Source of the DNA: Candidatus Peribacteria bacterium
GTDB taxonomy: Bacteria > Patescibacteriota > Gracilibacteria > Peribacterales > Peribacteraceae
Length of the DNA stretch: 49,803 bases
NCBI GenBank assembly: GCA_018652265.1
Contig: JABICL010000004.1
Coordinates: 1 to 49,803, forward strand
Reading direction: 5' to 3'
Shown here: positions 31,253-38,828 of the stretch, piece after piece
How the letters are laid out: each line of letters starts with the position of its first letter
Position numbering within the stretch: the stretch's first letter is position 1
Notes under the pieces: generated by a model
Databases searched by the model: none
What the model was told of the DNA's origin: nothing
What the model saw: only the letters and a program-made list of their open reading frames with translations
Program-made: the position numbers and the translations under genes

Positions 31253-32437
31253 ATGACTAGTTTGATTCTACCGTCGAAATTGGTAGATCCAGCTGAGCGG
31301 TGGCCAGATATCTACTGTCATAATCTGGACGCTATCACCGGAAATGCCTGGGGTGTCAATGAAGGTGGAGGCAGGTTCTTTGCTGCGAGTCGCAGTTGGA
31401 CCTCCACGCGTGGAAAGTTGGATCTGCTGAAGGGAATCGGAATCACACGGTTCGAGTGCCACGACACTGACATCTTGGACTTAGTCCTCGGTTTGATAGG
31501 CAAGGATGGCTATCCAACGGATATGACTGAAGATCAGAAAATGGAGCTCCTACATCAGGCTGTGGGTATCCTCAAGAAAGAACTGACAGAACGCGGAATG
31601 GTGTTGGCAATGTTCACGATGAACTTGTTCAACTCCGATCAATTGTTTGTGTACGGTAATATGAGTTCCGAGGTCAAAGAAGCACGAGATCTCGCAATCA
31701 GCCGTACCAAGATTGGCATTTCGATCGCCCAGGAATTTGGCTGCATCTACGTGTACTGGGTGGGGACGAATGGTGTCAATGGGCTGATGAGCGGCAATCA
31801 CATGCTGAGATATCAGCTCATGTTCGACGCCTGGGTTCAAATTCTCAAGTGGCACAAGAGACAGCATGGCCGCGATGGAAATGTGCCTATTCCAATTGCC
31901 GGCGAAGCGAAACCGGAAGAACCGATGTGGCGAATGTATGCGCCGGTTACACAAAGCTTCCTTTGGATGGCGCTGCAGATTGCGCTGCAATTCCCGTCGC
32001 TTGCTGGGATGCTTGGCGTCAATCCGGAAGAAGGTCACGAGGTCATGGCCAAGCTCGATCCCTCAATGACACTGGGCGAGGCCATGACGCTTGGGCTACT
32101 TTTTCATACTCATTTCAATCAGCAGGGTGGCGATCCAGGTTTCGACCGGGACGGCGCTGCAGGGAGCATAAGTTTGCGCTCTCTGATTGACATGCTGTGG
32201 CAGCTGCATATAACTGGATATAAGGGCCTGATTGGTCTTGATGTCCAGCCAAGGCCGACGGATACGGATGAGCAGCAAGCAGCAGCTATCGAGGAGTCTA
32301 TTCGAAACGTTAAGTGGGCTGTCGACATTGTCCAGAATCACATCGACGACGAGCATCTGCTATCGCTCCAAGCCAAGGGCAATCAAGTCGAAATCAACAG
32401 GTATATAGGCGAAACTGCATTTGGCATCATGGCATAA
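31253..32437 (+). CDS. Xylose-isomerase-like TIM-barrel protein
   Basis: A 394-residue protein matching the sugar isomerase barrel. IYVYWVGTNGVNG corresponds to the YVxWGGREG block and GEAKPEEPMW to the ExKPNEP metal-ligand strand. GVNPEEGHEVMAKL carries the Glu and His ligands, FDRDGAAG the paired aspartates and LDVQPRPTDTD the last Asp ligand. The position of one metal-ligand aspartate (FHxDxN in typical enzymes) is FHTHFNQQ here, i.e. His replaces Asp. It may act on another sugar with altered metal use. GC-rich like the oxidoreductase upstream, with which it probably forms one sugar pathway. Confidence 0.8.
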   Translation: MTSLILPSKLVDPAERWPDIYCHNLDAITGNAWGVNEGGGRFFAASRSWTSTRGKLDLLKGIGITRFECHDTDILDLVLGLIGKDGYPTDMTEDQKMELLHQAVGILKKELTERGMVLAMFTMNLFNSDQLFVYGNMSSEVKEARDLAISRTKIGISIAQEFGCIYVYWVGTNGVNGLMSGNHMLRYQLMFDAWVQILKWHKRQHGRDGNVPIPIAGEAKPEEPMWRMYAPVTQSFLWMALQIALQFPSLAGMLGVNPEEGHEVMAKLDPSMTLGEAMTLGLLFHTHFNQQGGDPGFDRDGAAGSISLRSLIDMLWQLHITGYKGLIGLDVQPRPTDTDEQQAAAIEESIRNVKWAVDIVQNHIDDEHLLSLQAKGNQVEINRYIGETAFGIMA

Positions 32438-32473
32438 GCCGAACAAAGAAACGAAAGGAATCTATCACGTCAA

Positions 32474-32534
32474 AGGGTTGAAACCTCCAGTGGCCTTGTG
32501 CGCTTCGCGCGTACATAGCCGGGGGTTTCACCTA
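32474..32534. terminator. Long imperfect hairpin at the end of the islet
   Basis: GGTTGAAACCTCC and GGGGGTTTCACC pair as outer arms, with an inner TGTGCGC-TTCG-CGCGTACA stem. It lies between the islet gene and the convergent CAP-domain gene and probably terminates both. It also marks the point where base composition drops back to the AT-rich background. Confidence 0.55.
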
Positions 32535-33214
32535 TTCTTAATTCTCCTCCTCACCCTCTCCTCAAATCTATCTCTCCATGCACTTCTTCTTTTTTCTTGT
32601 CTTTCACGAATTCTTTCTGACCATCTATTTGTTTTCGTCAGCTGCGGCTGACTGCTTTGTGACAAAGCATCTGCTTTGTATTTCCCAAAATCCGTTACCA
32701 AAAAAATAGCATTCGATTCAGAAGAAATTTCTCTATGAAGCTCGAGACCTATTCCTACATGTGTGTAATCACCAAGTATTGTTTTTTTGTGACCATCATC
32801 TGGTGGAATTTCTGCCATCATACTGCTGTGCATTAAGTTAATTGCTTTGTCCATACTTTCTTCTGCAGGTGAAAAGGGAATTTGGTAATAGAAGCCTACA
32901 TTTTCTCCAGCAGACATTATCTTCTCATTTTGTATGCGGTCAGAGAATTCATCTCCGTTTGAACTAGTATGAGAAAGATAAGTGTTTCTTCTAGTTTCAT
33001 CTGATGTGTTATCGAAATTTATTGCAGTATCTTCTGCGTGATTTTGTGATATCTGGTTTAAATAGCTATCCATTCTTACTGGAGTAAGTCCAGTTTCTGA
33101 GCGACTTATGTTTATAAGTTGTAGTGTGAGATTTTGCCACTTAGTAATGTCTGGAACCTCGTATGCGAAGGTTTTTACAGGAATTATTAGTAGTGCAAAA
33201 AGAAGAAGTTTCAC
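32528..33214 (-). CDS. Secreted CAP (SCP/PR-1) domain protein with basic tail
   Basis: A 228-residue protein with a cleavable signal peptide (MKLLLFALLIIPVKTFA). A CAP domain follows at about 25-180: LTLQLINISRSETGLTPV, HAEDTA, YLSHTSSNGDEFSDRI, SAGENVGFYY and GHKKTILGDYTHVGIGLEL, containing the family's His and Glu positions. Bacterial CAP proteins are secreted and of uncertain function. The last 40 residues are very rich in Arg/Lys/Glu (RWSERIRERQEKRRSAWRDR), possibly binding anionic wall polymer or nucleic acid. It is paralogous to the next CAP gene. Confidence 0.88.
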   Translation of the reverse strand: MKLLLFALLIIPVKTFAYEVPDITKWQNLTLQLINISRSETGLTPVRMDSYLNQISQNHAEDTAINFDNTSDETRRNTYLSHTSSNGDEFSDRIQNEKIMSAGENVGFYYQIPFSPAEESMDKAINLMHSSMMAEIPPDDGHKKTILGDYTHVGIGLELHREISSESNAIFLVTDFGKYKADALSQSSQPQLTKTNRWSERIRERQEKRRSAWRDRFEERVRRRIKNR

Positions 33215-33270
33215 GGGTTGATTCTATATGATTTCAATATGATTTTCAGAAAGAAGTGTTTACGTATGCA

Positions 33271-33352
33271 TGCTTTCCTCGACTGAGTTACGCTGCCTCT
33301 CGACTTTCGCGATAGGCGAAAGCTCGAGGAAAGCGTAACGAATGGAGAGGTC
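33271..33352. repeat. GCTTTCCTCGA palindromic element, nested copy (locus 1)
   Basis: The outer element GCTTTCCTCGACTGA-GTTACGC ... GCGTAAC-GAATGGAGAGG is interrupted in its loop by a complete inner element CCTCTCGA-CTTTCGC...GCGAAAG-CTCGAGGAAAGC. The stem sequences differ from other copies while the outer flanks are kept. It lies between the two CAP genes. Confidence 0.7.
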
Positions 33353-33356
33353 ATAT

Positions 33357-34619
33357 TTAATGACCTAACAAACTTCTCTCCGGGCCACTTCGTTCTTCTC
33401 CTGCTCCACCTTTTTCTAGCATTACTTGGTATGCGATGTATGCCATTTCTCCTCTAGTCATTCCTCTTTCTGGTCTAAACCATGTTTCATAAGAAGAGGG
33501 GACTAAATTGTTACTCGCAAGCTCTTGTAGCGGTTCGCTAAACCATGAATCTGGTGAAACATCGTTAAACAAAATTATATCTTCTCCACTTCTTTCTATA
33601 TCTATAATCCTAGAAGCCATTGCTATTGCTTCTGCGCGATTTACTTCCCGATCTGGACGATAAGAATTGTCTGCGTATCCATTTACCCATCCTTTACGTT
33701 TAGCGATACAAACATAAGGAGCAAACCATTGATTAAATACATCTTCGAAGCATGCATTAAATTCCATTCCAATAGGAGATAGCCCTACAGAATCCATCAT
33801 CATCTTTATAAACTCAGCTCGATTTACAGTTTTATCTGGTTTAAATGTTCCATCATCATATCCACTAACAATTCCTGCTTCTTTTATCTTTTCTATTTCA
33901 TTTGCAAACTTGTGATTTAGATTTACATCTTCGAATGGTCCACCGTGCGATGCTTCTATTGAGTTTTGTAGAGATCTAGGAGAGGTAGAAGATGCGAAGT
34001 GAATACTTGTTCTGTAATCAATTTCTTCTTCTTTGCTTTGGTATCTACTGTAGTTTGTTACCATGAATATTGTGTTTAGTGCGGAGCCTGGATTATTTAA
34101 AAGAGAGAGCCCCATGCCTACATGTGTGTAATTTCCCAGTATATTTTTTTTGTGTGAATCATTTGGTGGGACCTCTGCCATCATTCCGTCATGCATTAGG
34201 TCTACTCCAAATTTAGATGCTTTAATTGTAATTGCTCCATCTTCTATTCCTGGTCCGTCGAATGGTTCTCGTATCCAGTAGCCTACGTTCTCAGAAAATT
34301 GCCATCCGGTTTCTACTTCTGCATCTCGGAATCTTGCATTTAATGCTCTTCCATCTGAGCTAGTGTGAGCTAGATATGTTGCCTCACGTGTTTCTGTGCT
34401 TTTCGGATCGAAATGTGATGCCAGATCATCCGCATGCCCCTGAGCTACTCTTTGTATATTTTTACTATACGAAATCGCAGACGTTCCATTTTTTTGCCTG
34501 CTTTCATTTATACGATTTAAAAGATGTGTTTTTATTTCTTCAAAATGATTATCAGTTAAGTGTACTGCTTGTGCAGTAGTCGGAAGTAGTAATGCCAGAG
34601 CGATAATCATTCGTCTCAT
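33357..34619 (-). CDS. Secreted CAP-domain protein with three SLH domains
   Basis: 420 residues: signal peptide (1-18), CAP domain (about 25-200; INESRQKNGTSAI, HADDLASHF, AHTSSDGRALNARF, SENVGYWI, HKKNILGNYTHVGMGL) and three S-layer homology repeats. The repeats are at about 225-280 (AGIVSGYDDGTFKPDKTVNRAE), 285-345 (KGWVNGYADNSYRPDREVNRAE) and 350-405 (NNLVPSSYETWFRPERGMTRGE). SLH domains bind secondary wall polymer, so this protein should be fixed to the outside of the wall. It is paralogous to the shorter CAP protein downstream. Confidence 0.92.
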   Translation of the reverse strand: MRRMIIALALLLPTTAQAVHLTDNHFEEIKTHLLNRINESRQKNGTSAISYSKNIQRVAQGHADDLASHFDPKSTETREATYLAHTSSDGRALNARFRDAEVETGWQFSENVGYWIREPFDGPGIEDGAITIKASKFGVDLMHDGMMAEVPPNDSHKKNILGNYTHVGMGLSLLNNPGSALNTIFMVTNYSRYQSKEEEIDYRTSIHFASSTSPRSLQNSIEASHGGPFEDVNLNHKFANEIEKIKEAGIVSGYDDGTFKPDKTVNRAEFIKMMMDSVGLSPIGMEFNACFEDVFNQWFAPYVCIAKRKGWVNGYADNSYRPDREVNRAEAIAMASRIIDIERSGEDIILFNDVSPDSWFSEPLQELASNNLVPSSYETWFRPERGMTRGEMAYIAYQVMLEKGGAGEERSGPERSLLGH

Positions 34620-34662
34620 CTAGTTTGCAATTGTAATCAAAACATAAGGAATGCGAAAGGTT

Positions 34663-34766
34663 CGCTCGCGTGCTTAAGGCGGTATATGCGACGAAATCAA
34701 CATGGGATTGATAATATATTGGTACCCAAGAATGATTTCTTAGTAAAAATAGCCTGCACGCTTGCT
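34663..34766. repeat. MITE-like repeat, copy 2 (104 bp, inverted relative to copy 1)
   Basis: Reverse-complement match to 12329-12434, differing at a few scattered positions and by 2 bp in length. It occupies most of the 310-bp gap before the hydrolase gene together with the palindrome that follows. Confidence 0.75.
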
Positions 34767-34774
34767 AACTCGAT

Positions 34775-34872
34775 ATGTCATGCTGAGCCGTGCTGAGCGA
34801 GTAGAACTGGAAGCAGAGTGAGCCTGCGAACTAGCTTTAAGTTCTACGAGTCGAAGTGCGTGTCGAAGCATA
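34775..34872. repeat. TCATGCTGAG palindromic repeat, copy 2 (composite)
   Basis: Outer arms TGTCATGCTGAG and TGTCGAAGCATA match the copy at 13961-14003. Inside is a larger structure including TAGAACTgga...AGTTCTACGAG arms. The expanded loop suggests insertion of further repeat sequence, as in the nested GCTTTCCTCGA elements. Confidence 0.55.
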
Positions 34873-34931
34873 TTTATGCCATTTTACCTTTTTACTTTTC
34901 CCTTTTGCCTTTATCTTGTATTTATAATTCT

Positions 34932-35699
34932 TTGGATAAATCGATTCACACCATAAGTGGCATCAAAACATTAGTCTCATCAAGTGGCGAAGGCCGTACT
35001 CTACTCTGTCTTCATGGCTGGGGAGGATCACATGAATCGTTTACAGAACTTCGTGAAGCGATGCGAAATGATAATGTAAGAATAATTGCTCCAGATTTGC
35101 CTGGCTTTGGTGAAAGTGATGATCCAGAATTTTCTTGGTCTGTAGATGATTATGCAAACTTCATCGAAGAATTAGTAAAAGAATTAAATCTAAGTAATGT
35201 GCTTTTGATAGGACATTCTTTTGGTGGTCGTATATCTATAAAACTTGCGAGTAGAAAATGTGAATGGATAGATCATTTGTATCTTTGTGCTTCTGCAGGA
35301 CTGAAAAATAGGGAGTACATAAAAAAGAAGATAGGCGCATGGCTAGCTTGTATTGGAAATGCAATATTTAGTCTTCCTGTACTTAAGTCCATAAAAAGCT
35401 TTGCCAGAAAAGTCTTATACAAATTACTTCGTGTGCATGATTATGAGGAGACAAGTGGAATCATGCGTGAAACTATGATGAAAGTAATAGAAGAGGATTT
35501 AGAAGGCTTACTTGATACAATCTCGCAGCCTACAGATATCTTCTGGGGTACTAAAGATAAGATTACTGCACTGCGTGATGGAAAGATTATGAATAAAAAA
35601 ATTGTTCAATCTAACCTATATACCTATCGTGGAACGAGACACGGAGTGCATCGAGATAGAGCTTCTGAAATTGCGGAGATTATAAGAAAGCAGTTATAG
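34932..35699 (+). CDS. Alpha/beta hydrolase
   Basis: A lipase/esterase-like alpha/beta hydrolase: oxyanion strand LLCLHGWGGSHESF, nucleophile elbow GHSFGGR (Ser), the DIFWGTKDKIT strand with the acidic residue, and the catalytic His in GTRHGVHRDR. The open frame begins at 34818, but its first codons lie in a palindromic repeat. I prefer the TTG at 34932 (about 255 aa), next to TATAAT at 34923-34928; a GTG at 34860 is also possible. The substrate cannot be inferred. It is in line with MurF-like and other envelope genes. Confidence 0.8.
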   Translation: MDKSIHTISGIKTLVSSSGEGRTLLCLHGWGGSHESFTELREAMRNDNVRIIAPDLPGFGESDDPEFSWSVDDYANFIEELVKELNLSNVLLIGHSFGGRISIKLASRKCEWIDHLYLCASAGLKNREYIKKKIGAWLACIGNAIFSLPVLKSIKSFARKVLYKLLRVHDYEETSGIMRETMMKVIEEDLEGLLDTISQPTDIFWGTKDKITALRDGKIMNKKIVQSNLYTYRGTRHGVHRDRASEIAEIIRKQL

Positions 35700-35702
35700 C
35701 AG

Positions 35703-35746
35703 GGCTCTCCTCGAGTGAGTCCGCTTCAGCGGACGAGTCGAGAGGT
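35703..35746. repeat. GCTTTCCTCGA palindromic element (locus 2)
   Basis: A single unit: GCTCTCCTCGAGTGA, stem GTCCGC-TTCA-GCGGAC, then GAGTCGAGAGG. It lies directly after the hydrolase stop. The flanks match the elements at loci 3-7, while the stem is unique. Confidence 0.7.
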
Positions 35747-35780
35747 AGACAGATGTGGACTCACTCTAGAAAAGCGCAGG

Positions 35781-35789
35781 TGCTACAAT
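35781..35789 (+). promoter_or_regulatory. Extended -10 promoter of the MurF-like gene
   Basis: TGCTACAAT ends 6 nt before a GTG at 35796. Transcription should therefore start at or next to the start codon. This decides against the longer reading frame from 35715. Confidence 0.55.
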
Positions 35790-35795
35790 GTATTG

Positions 35796-37358
35796 GTGCA
35801 TTACATACTTTTTGTTTTAATTGTTATTGCTGGCCTTTCGCCACTACTTACTTTTGCCAGACTTTGGCAGGTAAAAGAGTGGAGGATAGATAGATTGCGC
35901 GAACACTTAAGGCATGAAGGATGGTTTAAACAGCTATTCGGAGTAGTTAAGCCTTCTGTTACTGCGCTTGGATTAATTGTTTTGATTATTGGAATTATTT
36001 TTGATGTGAAGATAGGTAGATTTCTTTTAAGTGATATTTCTCTATTTTTTACAGTTGGGCTTCTTGCATGGTTCACTCTATTTAGATTTGTGATATTTAA
36101 ACAGGCTCATCCAGTTTGGACACTTAAATCATTTGCTGTTAGTGCTTTTGCATTTGTGTTGTTTTGCACAATTTCTTTTGTGGCTGCAAATTATATGGAC
36201 ATTGCTCTTATTGCAATTATTGCAATAGCTCTACCTCTATTTGCATTTGTGTTTGTTGGAATATCTCTTGGAGTTTTTTATCCTCTAGATCATTTGATGA
36301 AAATAAGAATACTTGTGAGAGCGAGGAATGTACGTGAGAAATGTGAAAATCTTACTGTGGTTGGTATTACAGGTAGTGTAGGAAAAACTACTACAAAAGA
36401 ACTTCTGTCACATATTCTAAAAGACAGAGAAATGCTTGTTACTCCAGCGCATGTAAATACCGAAATGGGTGTTGCAAATTTGATAATCAAAAAACTTAAA
36501 AACAAACATCAAATATTCATAGTAGAAATGGGCGCATATAGAAAAGGAGAAATAAAGTTACTTTGCTCTCTTGCAAAACCCCAGATGGGAATAATTACAT
36601 TTATAGGAAGACAGCATCTTGGGCTTTTTGGAAATCAAGAGGAGCTTTGCAAAGCTAAAGGTGAATTATTCGAAGCGCTGCCTGCAGAGGGTCATGCATT
36701 TTTAAATACAGACTCAGAGCATAGTGCTCATCTTATGGAGAGGTCATCATGCCCTGTGCATACTATAAGTACTGGAGGACATGCTTCTTATGAAGCTTTT
36801 GATATACAAGAAAGTTCAAAAGGAATCACGTTTACTCTTAGGGATGTTCATTTTGAAGTTCCGTTGCAAGGTACTCATCAGATTACAAATGTTCTTCTTG
36901 CAGTTACGTGTGCTGAATCTCTAGGTGTTCCAATTGCTGAATCTGCTAAGAGGCTTAATGATTTTCATGGAATGCCACAAACTTTCGAAAGGAAAGATGG
37001 AGCTCAAGGGCAATTGGTTTTAGATGACACTCACAATACAAGTCCGGCAAGTTTTCGTGCTGCCATAGAATGGGCAAAGCTGCAGAAGGGGAGCCCAAAG
37101 ATTTTAGTTACAGAGGGATTGCTTGAACTTGGTAAAGATGAAGATTTAATACATAGAGAGCTAGGACTTCTTTCGCGAGATGTATTTGATGAGGTAGTTT
37201 TTCTGAGTAAAAAATGTGTTCGATATTTTGAGCAAGGCTTTGGATCTACTGTCACTAGAGCGGATAAGAAGAAGTTCAAGATAGCTCTAAGCGAAGGAAT
37301 GCTTATCGTATGCGAAGGAAGAATGCCGGAGTCTGTAGTACAAAGGCTGTTATCTTAA
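35796..37358 (+). CDS. MurF-like Mur ligase with N-terminal membrane domain
   Basis: About 520 residues from the GTG at 35796. The first about 170 residues hold five hydrophobic helices (HYILFVLIVIAGLSPLL; SVTALGLIVLIIGIIF; further spans to about 165). These are unusual for the soluble MurF enzymes of most bacteria. The ligase core has the ATP loop GITGSVGKTTTKE, NTEMGVANLI, FIVEMGAYRKGEI and GIITFIGRQHLGLFGN, and the MurF-type DDTHNTSPASFRAAI in place of the usual DAYNANP. The likely reaction is adding D-Ala-D-Ala to the peptidoglycan precursor, or a related wall amide bond. A FemX-like gene downstream supports a wall role. Confidence 0.82.
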   Translation: MHYILFVLIVIAGLSPLLTFARLWQVKEWRIDRLREHLRHEGWFKQLFGVVKPSVTALGLIVLIIGIIFDVKIGRFLLSDISLFFTVGLLAWFTLFRFVIFKQAHPVWTLKSFAVSAFAFVLFCTISFVAANYMDIALIAIIAIALPLFAFVFVGISLGVFYPLDHLMKIRILVRARNVREKCENLTVVGITGSVGKTTTKELLSHILKDREMLVTPAHVNTEMGVANLIIKKLKNKHQIFIVEMGAYRKGEIKLLCSLAKPQMGIITFIGRQHLGLFGNQEELCKAKGELFEALPAEGHAFLNTDSEHSAHLMERSSCPVHTISTGGHASYEAFDIQESSKGITFTLRDVHFEVPLQGTHQITNVLLAVTCAESLGVPIAESAKRLNDFHGMPQTFERKDGAQGQLVLDDTHNTSPASFRAAIEWAKLQKGSPKILVTEGLLELGKDEDLIHRELGLLSRDVFDEVVFLSKKCVRYFEQGFGSTVTRADKKKFKIALSEGMLIVCEGRMPESVVQRLLS

Positions 37359-37377
37359 TTTACTAGTAATTGGTAGA

Positions 37378-37490
37378 AGGATGGAAAAGAGTGAAAGGAG
37401 TGAAAGGATTAAAAGGAGAAACTCATATCTGGCGATACTGACATTTCCTTTCAATCCTTTCTATCTTTTAAATCCTTTCCATCCTTTTCC
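37378..37490. repeat. Hairpin of 9-bp tandem units, GAAAGGATT type (copy 2)
   Basis: The left arm has units such as GTGAAAGGA, GTGAAAGGA, TTAAAAGGA. The right arm has TTTCCTTTC, AATCCTTTC, TATCTTTTA, AATCCTTTC. The loop CTCATATCTGGCGATACTGA matches the loop of copy 1 (10916-11028). It sits between the MurF-like stop and the promoter of the next gene. Confidence 0.75.
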
Positions 37491-37492
37491 AG

Positions 37493-37501
37493 TGCTACAA
37501 T
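37493..37501 (+). promoter_or_regulatory. Extended -10 promoter of the DegT-family gene
   Basis: TGCTACAAT ends 12 nt before the ATG at 37514, with no ribosome-binding site. It is identical to the box before the MurF-like gene. Confidence 0.55.
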
Positions 37502-37513
37502 TAAATAACGAAC

Positions 37514-38806
37514 ATGTCACGTGTGCAATTCCCAATCCATCATACTTTCGGCCCACTAGTAACTAGAGAGCAATGGAAGCAGGCATTTTATATGCAGTTT
37601 AAATTTTGGAAGTGGAAGAATGGAAAAGAAAAAGAAGAGCTAAAAGAAGAGCTAGAAGCTCGATTTGGAGAACATGCTACTTTTTTTGGATCAGGTAGAG
37701 ATGCGCTTCTTGCAACTTTGAGAGCTATAGGAATTACTCCGGGAGATGAAGTTATCTTACAAGGTTTTACATGTGGAGTAGTTCCAAATTCTATACATGC
37801 AGCAGGAGGAGTACCTATTTATTGTGATATTGATCCGCAGACATTGAATATAGATATTTCTAAATTTCATCATACAATTACTAGTCGAACACGTGCTGTA
37901 ATTTGCCAACATACTTTTGGAATTCCTGCAGAAGCCAAAAAAATAAAAACCATATGTGAGCGAAGAGGAATAATGTTCATAGAAGATTGTGCTCATATAA
38001 TTCCAGATGATGGTGATAAAAAACAAATGAGCCTATTAGAGGCAGAAGCTCATGCAGGTGGAATAGGATTGCATGGTGATGCTGTGATACTTAGCTTTGG
38101 TAGAGATAAGGCAATATCTGGAGTAACGGGTGGAGCGGTCATCACAAAACACATCGCGCTTGCAAAAGTTCTAAATGAAGAAGAGAAGAAAGCTTCCTCT
38201 ATTTCTATGTGGAAAATTATGCATCTCATCGGATATCCAATTCGTTATAGCTTTGCAAAGTTTTTGTGGAAGCTTCCGCTTGGGCCAATACTAGCTAAAG
38301 CGTATCTTAGATGGATTCGAAAGATTGGCTTCTTGGTTCCTGTTCTTACTAAGAGTGAAAAACAGGGCAGAGTAAATGTGTTACTTAAAAAAATGCCAAA
38401 TGCATGTGCAGTACTTGCGTTACAGCAGCTAAAAGATTTACATAATCTAAATAATCATAGAAGAAAAATTTCTAATATTTATATAGAAGCAGCATCGAAG
38501 AGCGGATGGCATATGCCAGAGGGAACTCTCAAATCTATTGCACTACAAAAGTTTCCTGTATTTGCTCGGGATGCAGTGGGCTTAAGGCGTGATCTGAAAC
38601 GTGAGGAGATTTACTTAGATGATGGATGGTGTGGAGCTGTGGTAAATCCTAGAAACTTAGACCAGGAATCATTTGGTTATGCTGCGGGCACATGTCCTAT
38701 ATCCGAAGATATCGCAAAACATATTGTATCCCTACCTACTCATCCGACGATGAATGAAGAGCAGGCGAAGTATTTGGTGCATGCTCTGAGGTATTATCTG
38801 GGGTAG
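37514..38806 (+). CDS. DegT/DnrJ/EryC1-family aminotransferase
   Basis: A 430-residue PLP-dependent sugar aminotransferase. It shows FFGSGRDALLATLRAIGITPGDEVI, FTCGVVPNSI, GVPIYCDIDPQTLNID, CQHTFGIPA, IEDCAHI and SFGRDKAISGVTGG, in which the lysine should form the internal aldimine. These enzymes aminate keto-sugars for surface glycans. The insertion around residues 215-290 is longer than usual and hydrophobic/basic (MHLIGYPIRYSFAKFLWKLPLG), perhaps a membrane-associating segment. It follows the MurF-like gene and precedes the FemX-like gene in the same direction. Confidence 0.88.
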   Translation: MSRVQFPIHHTFGPLVTREQWKQAFYMQFKFWKWKNGKEKEELKEELEARFGEHATFFGSGRDALLATLRAIGITPGDEVILQGFTCGVVPNSIHAAGGVPIYCDIDPQTLNIDISKFHHTITSRTRAVICQHTFGIPAEAKKIKTICERRGIMFIEDCAHIIPDDGDKKQMSLLEAEAHAGGIGLHGDAVILSFGRDKAISGVTGGAVITKHIALAKVLNEEEKKASSISMWKIMHLIGYPIRYSFAKFLWKLPLGPILAKAYLRWIRKIGFLVPVLTKSEKQGRVNVLLKKMPNACAVLALQQLKDLHNLNNHRRKISNIYIEAASKSGWHMPEGTLKSIALQKFPVFARDAVGLRRDLKREEIYLDDGWCGAVVNPRNLDQESFGYAAGTCPISEDIAKHIVSLPTHPTMNEEQAKYLVHALRYYLG

Positions 38807-38810
38807 TGGA

Positions 38811-38819
38811 TGATATAAT
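38811..38819 (+). promoter_or_regulatory. Extended -10 promoter of the FemX-like gene
   Basis: TGATATAAT ends 9 nt before the ATG at 38829, immediately after the stop of the aminotransferase gene. No Shine-Dalgarno is present. Confidence 0.55.
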
Positions 38820-38828
38820 GACTTTTGT

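Noticed and set aside
31268-32038. Several minus-strand frames across the xylose-isomerase-like gene
   Set aside because: Higher GC lowers stop frequency, so long antisense frames arise by chance; the plus-strand gene has clear family motifs.
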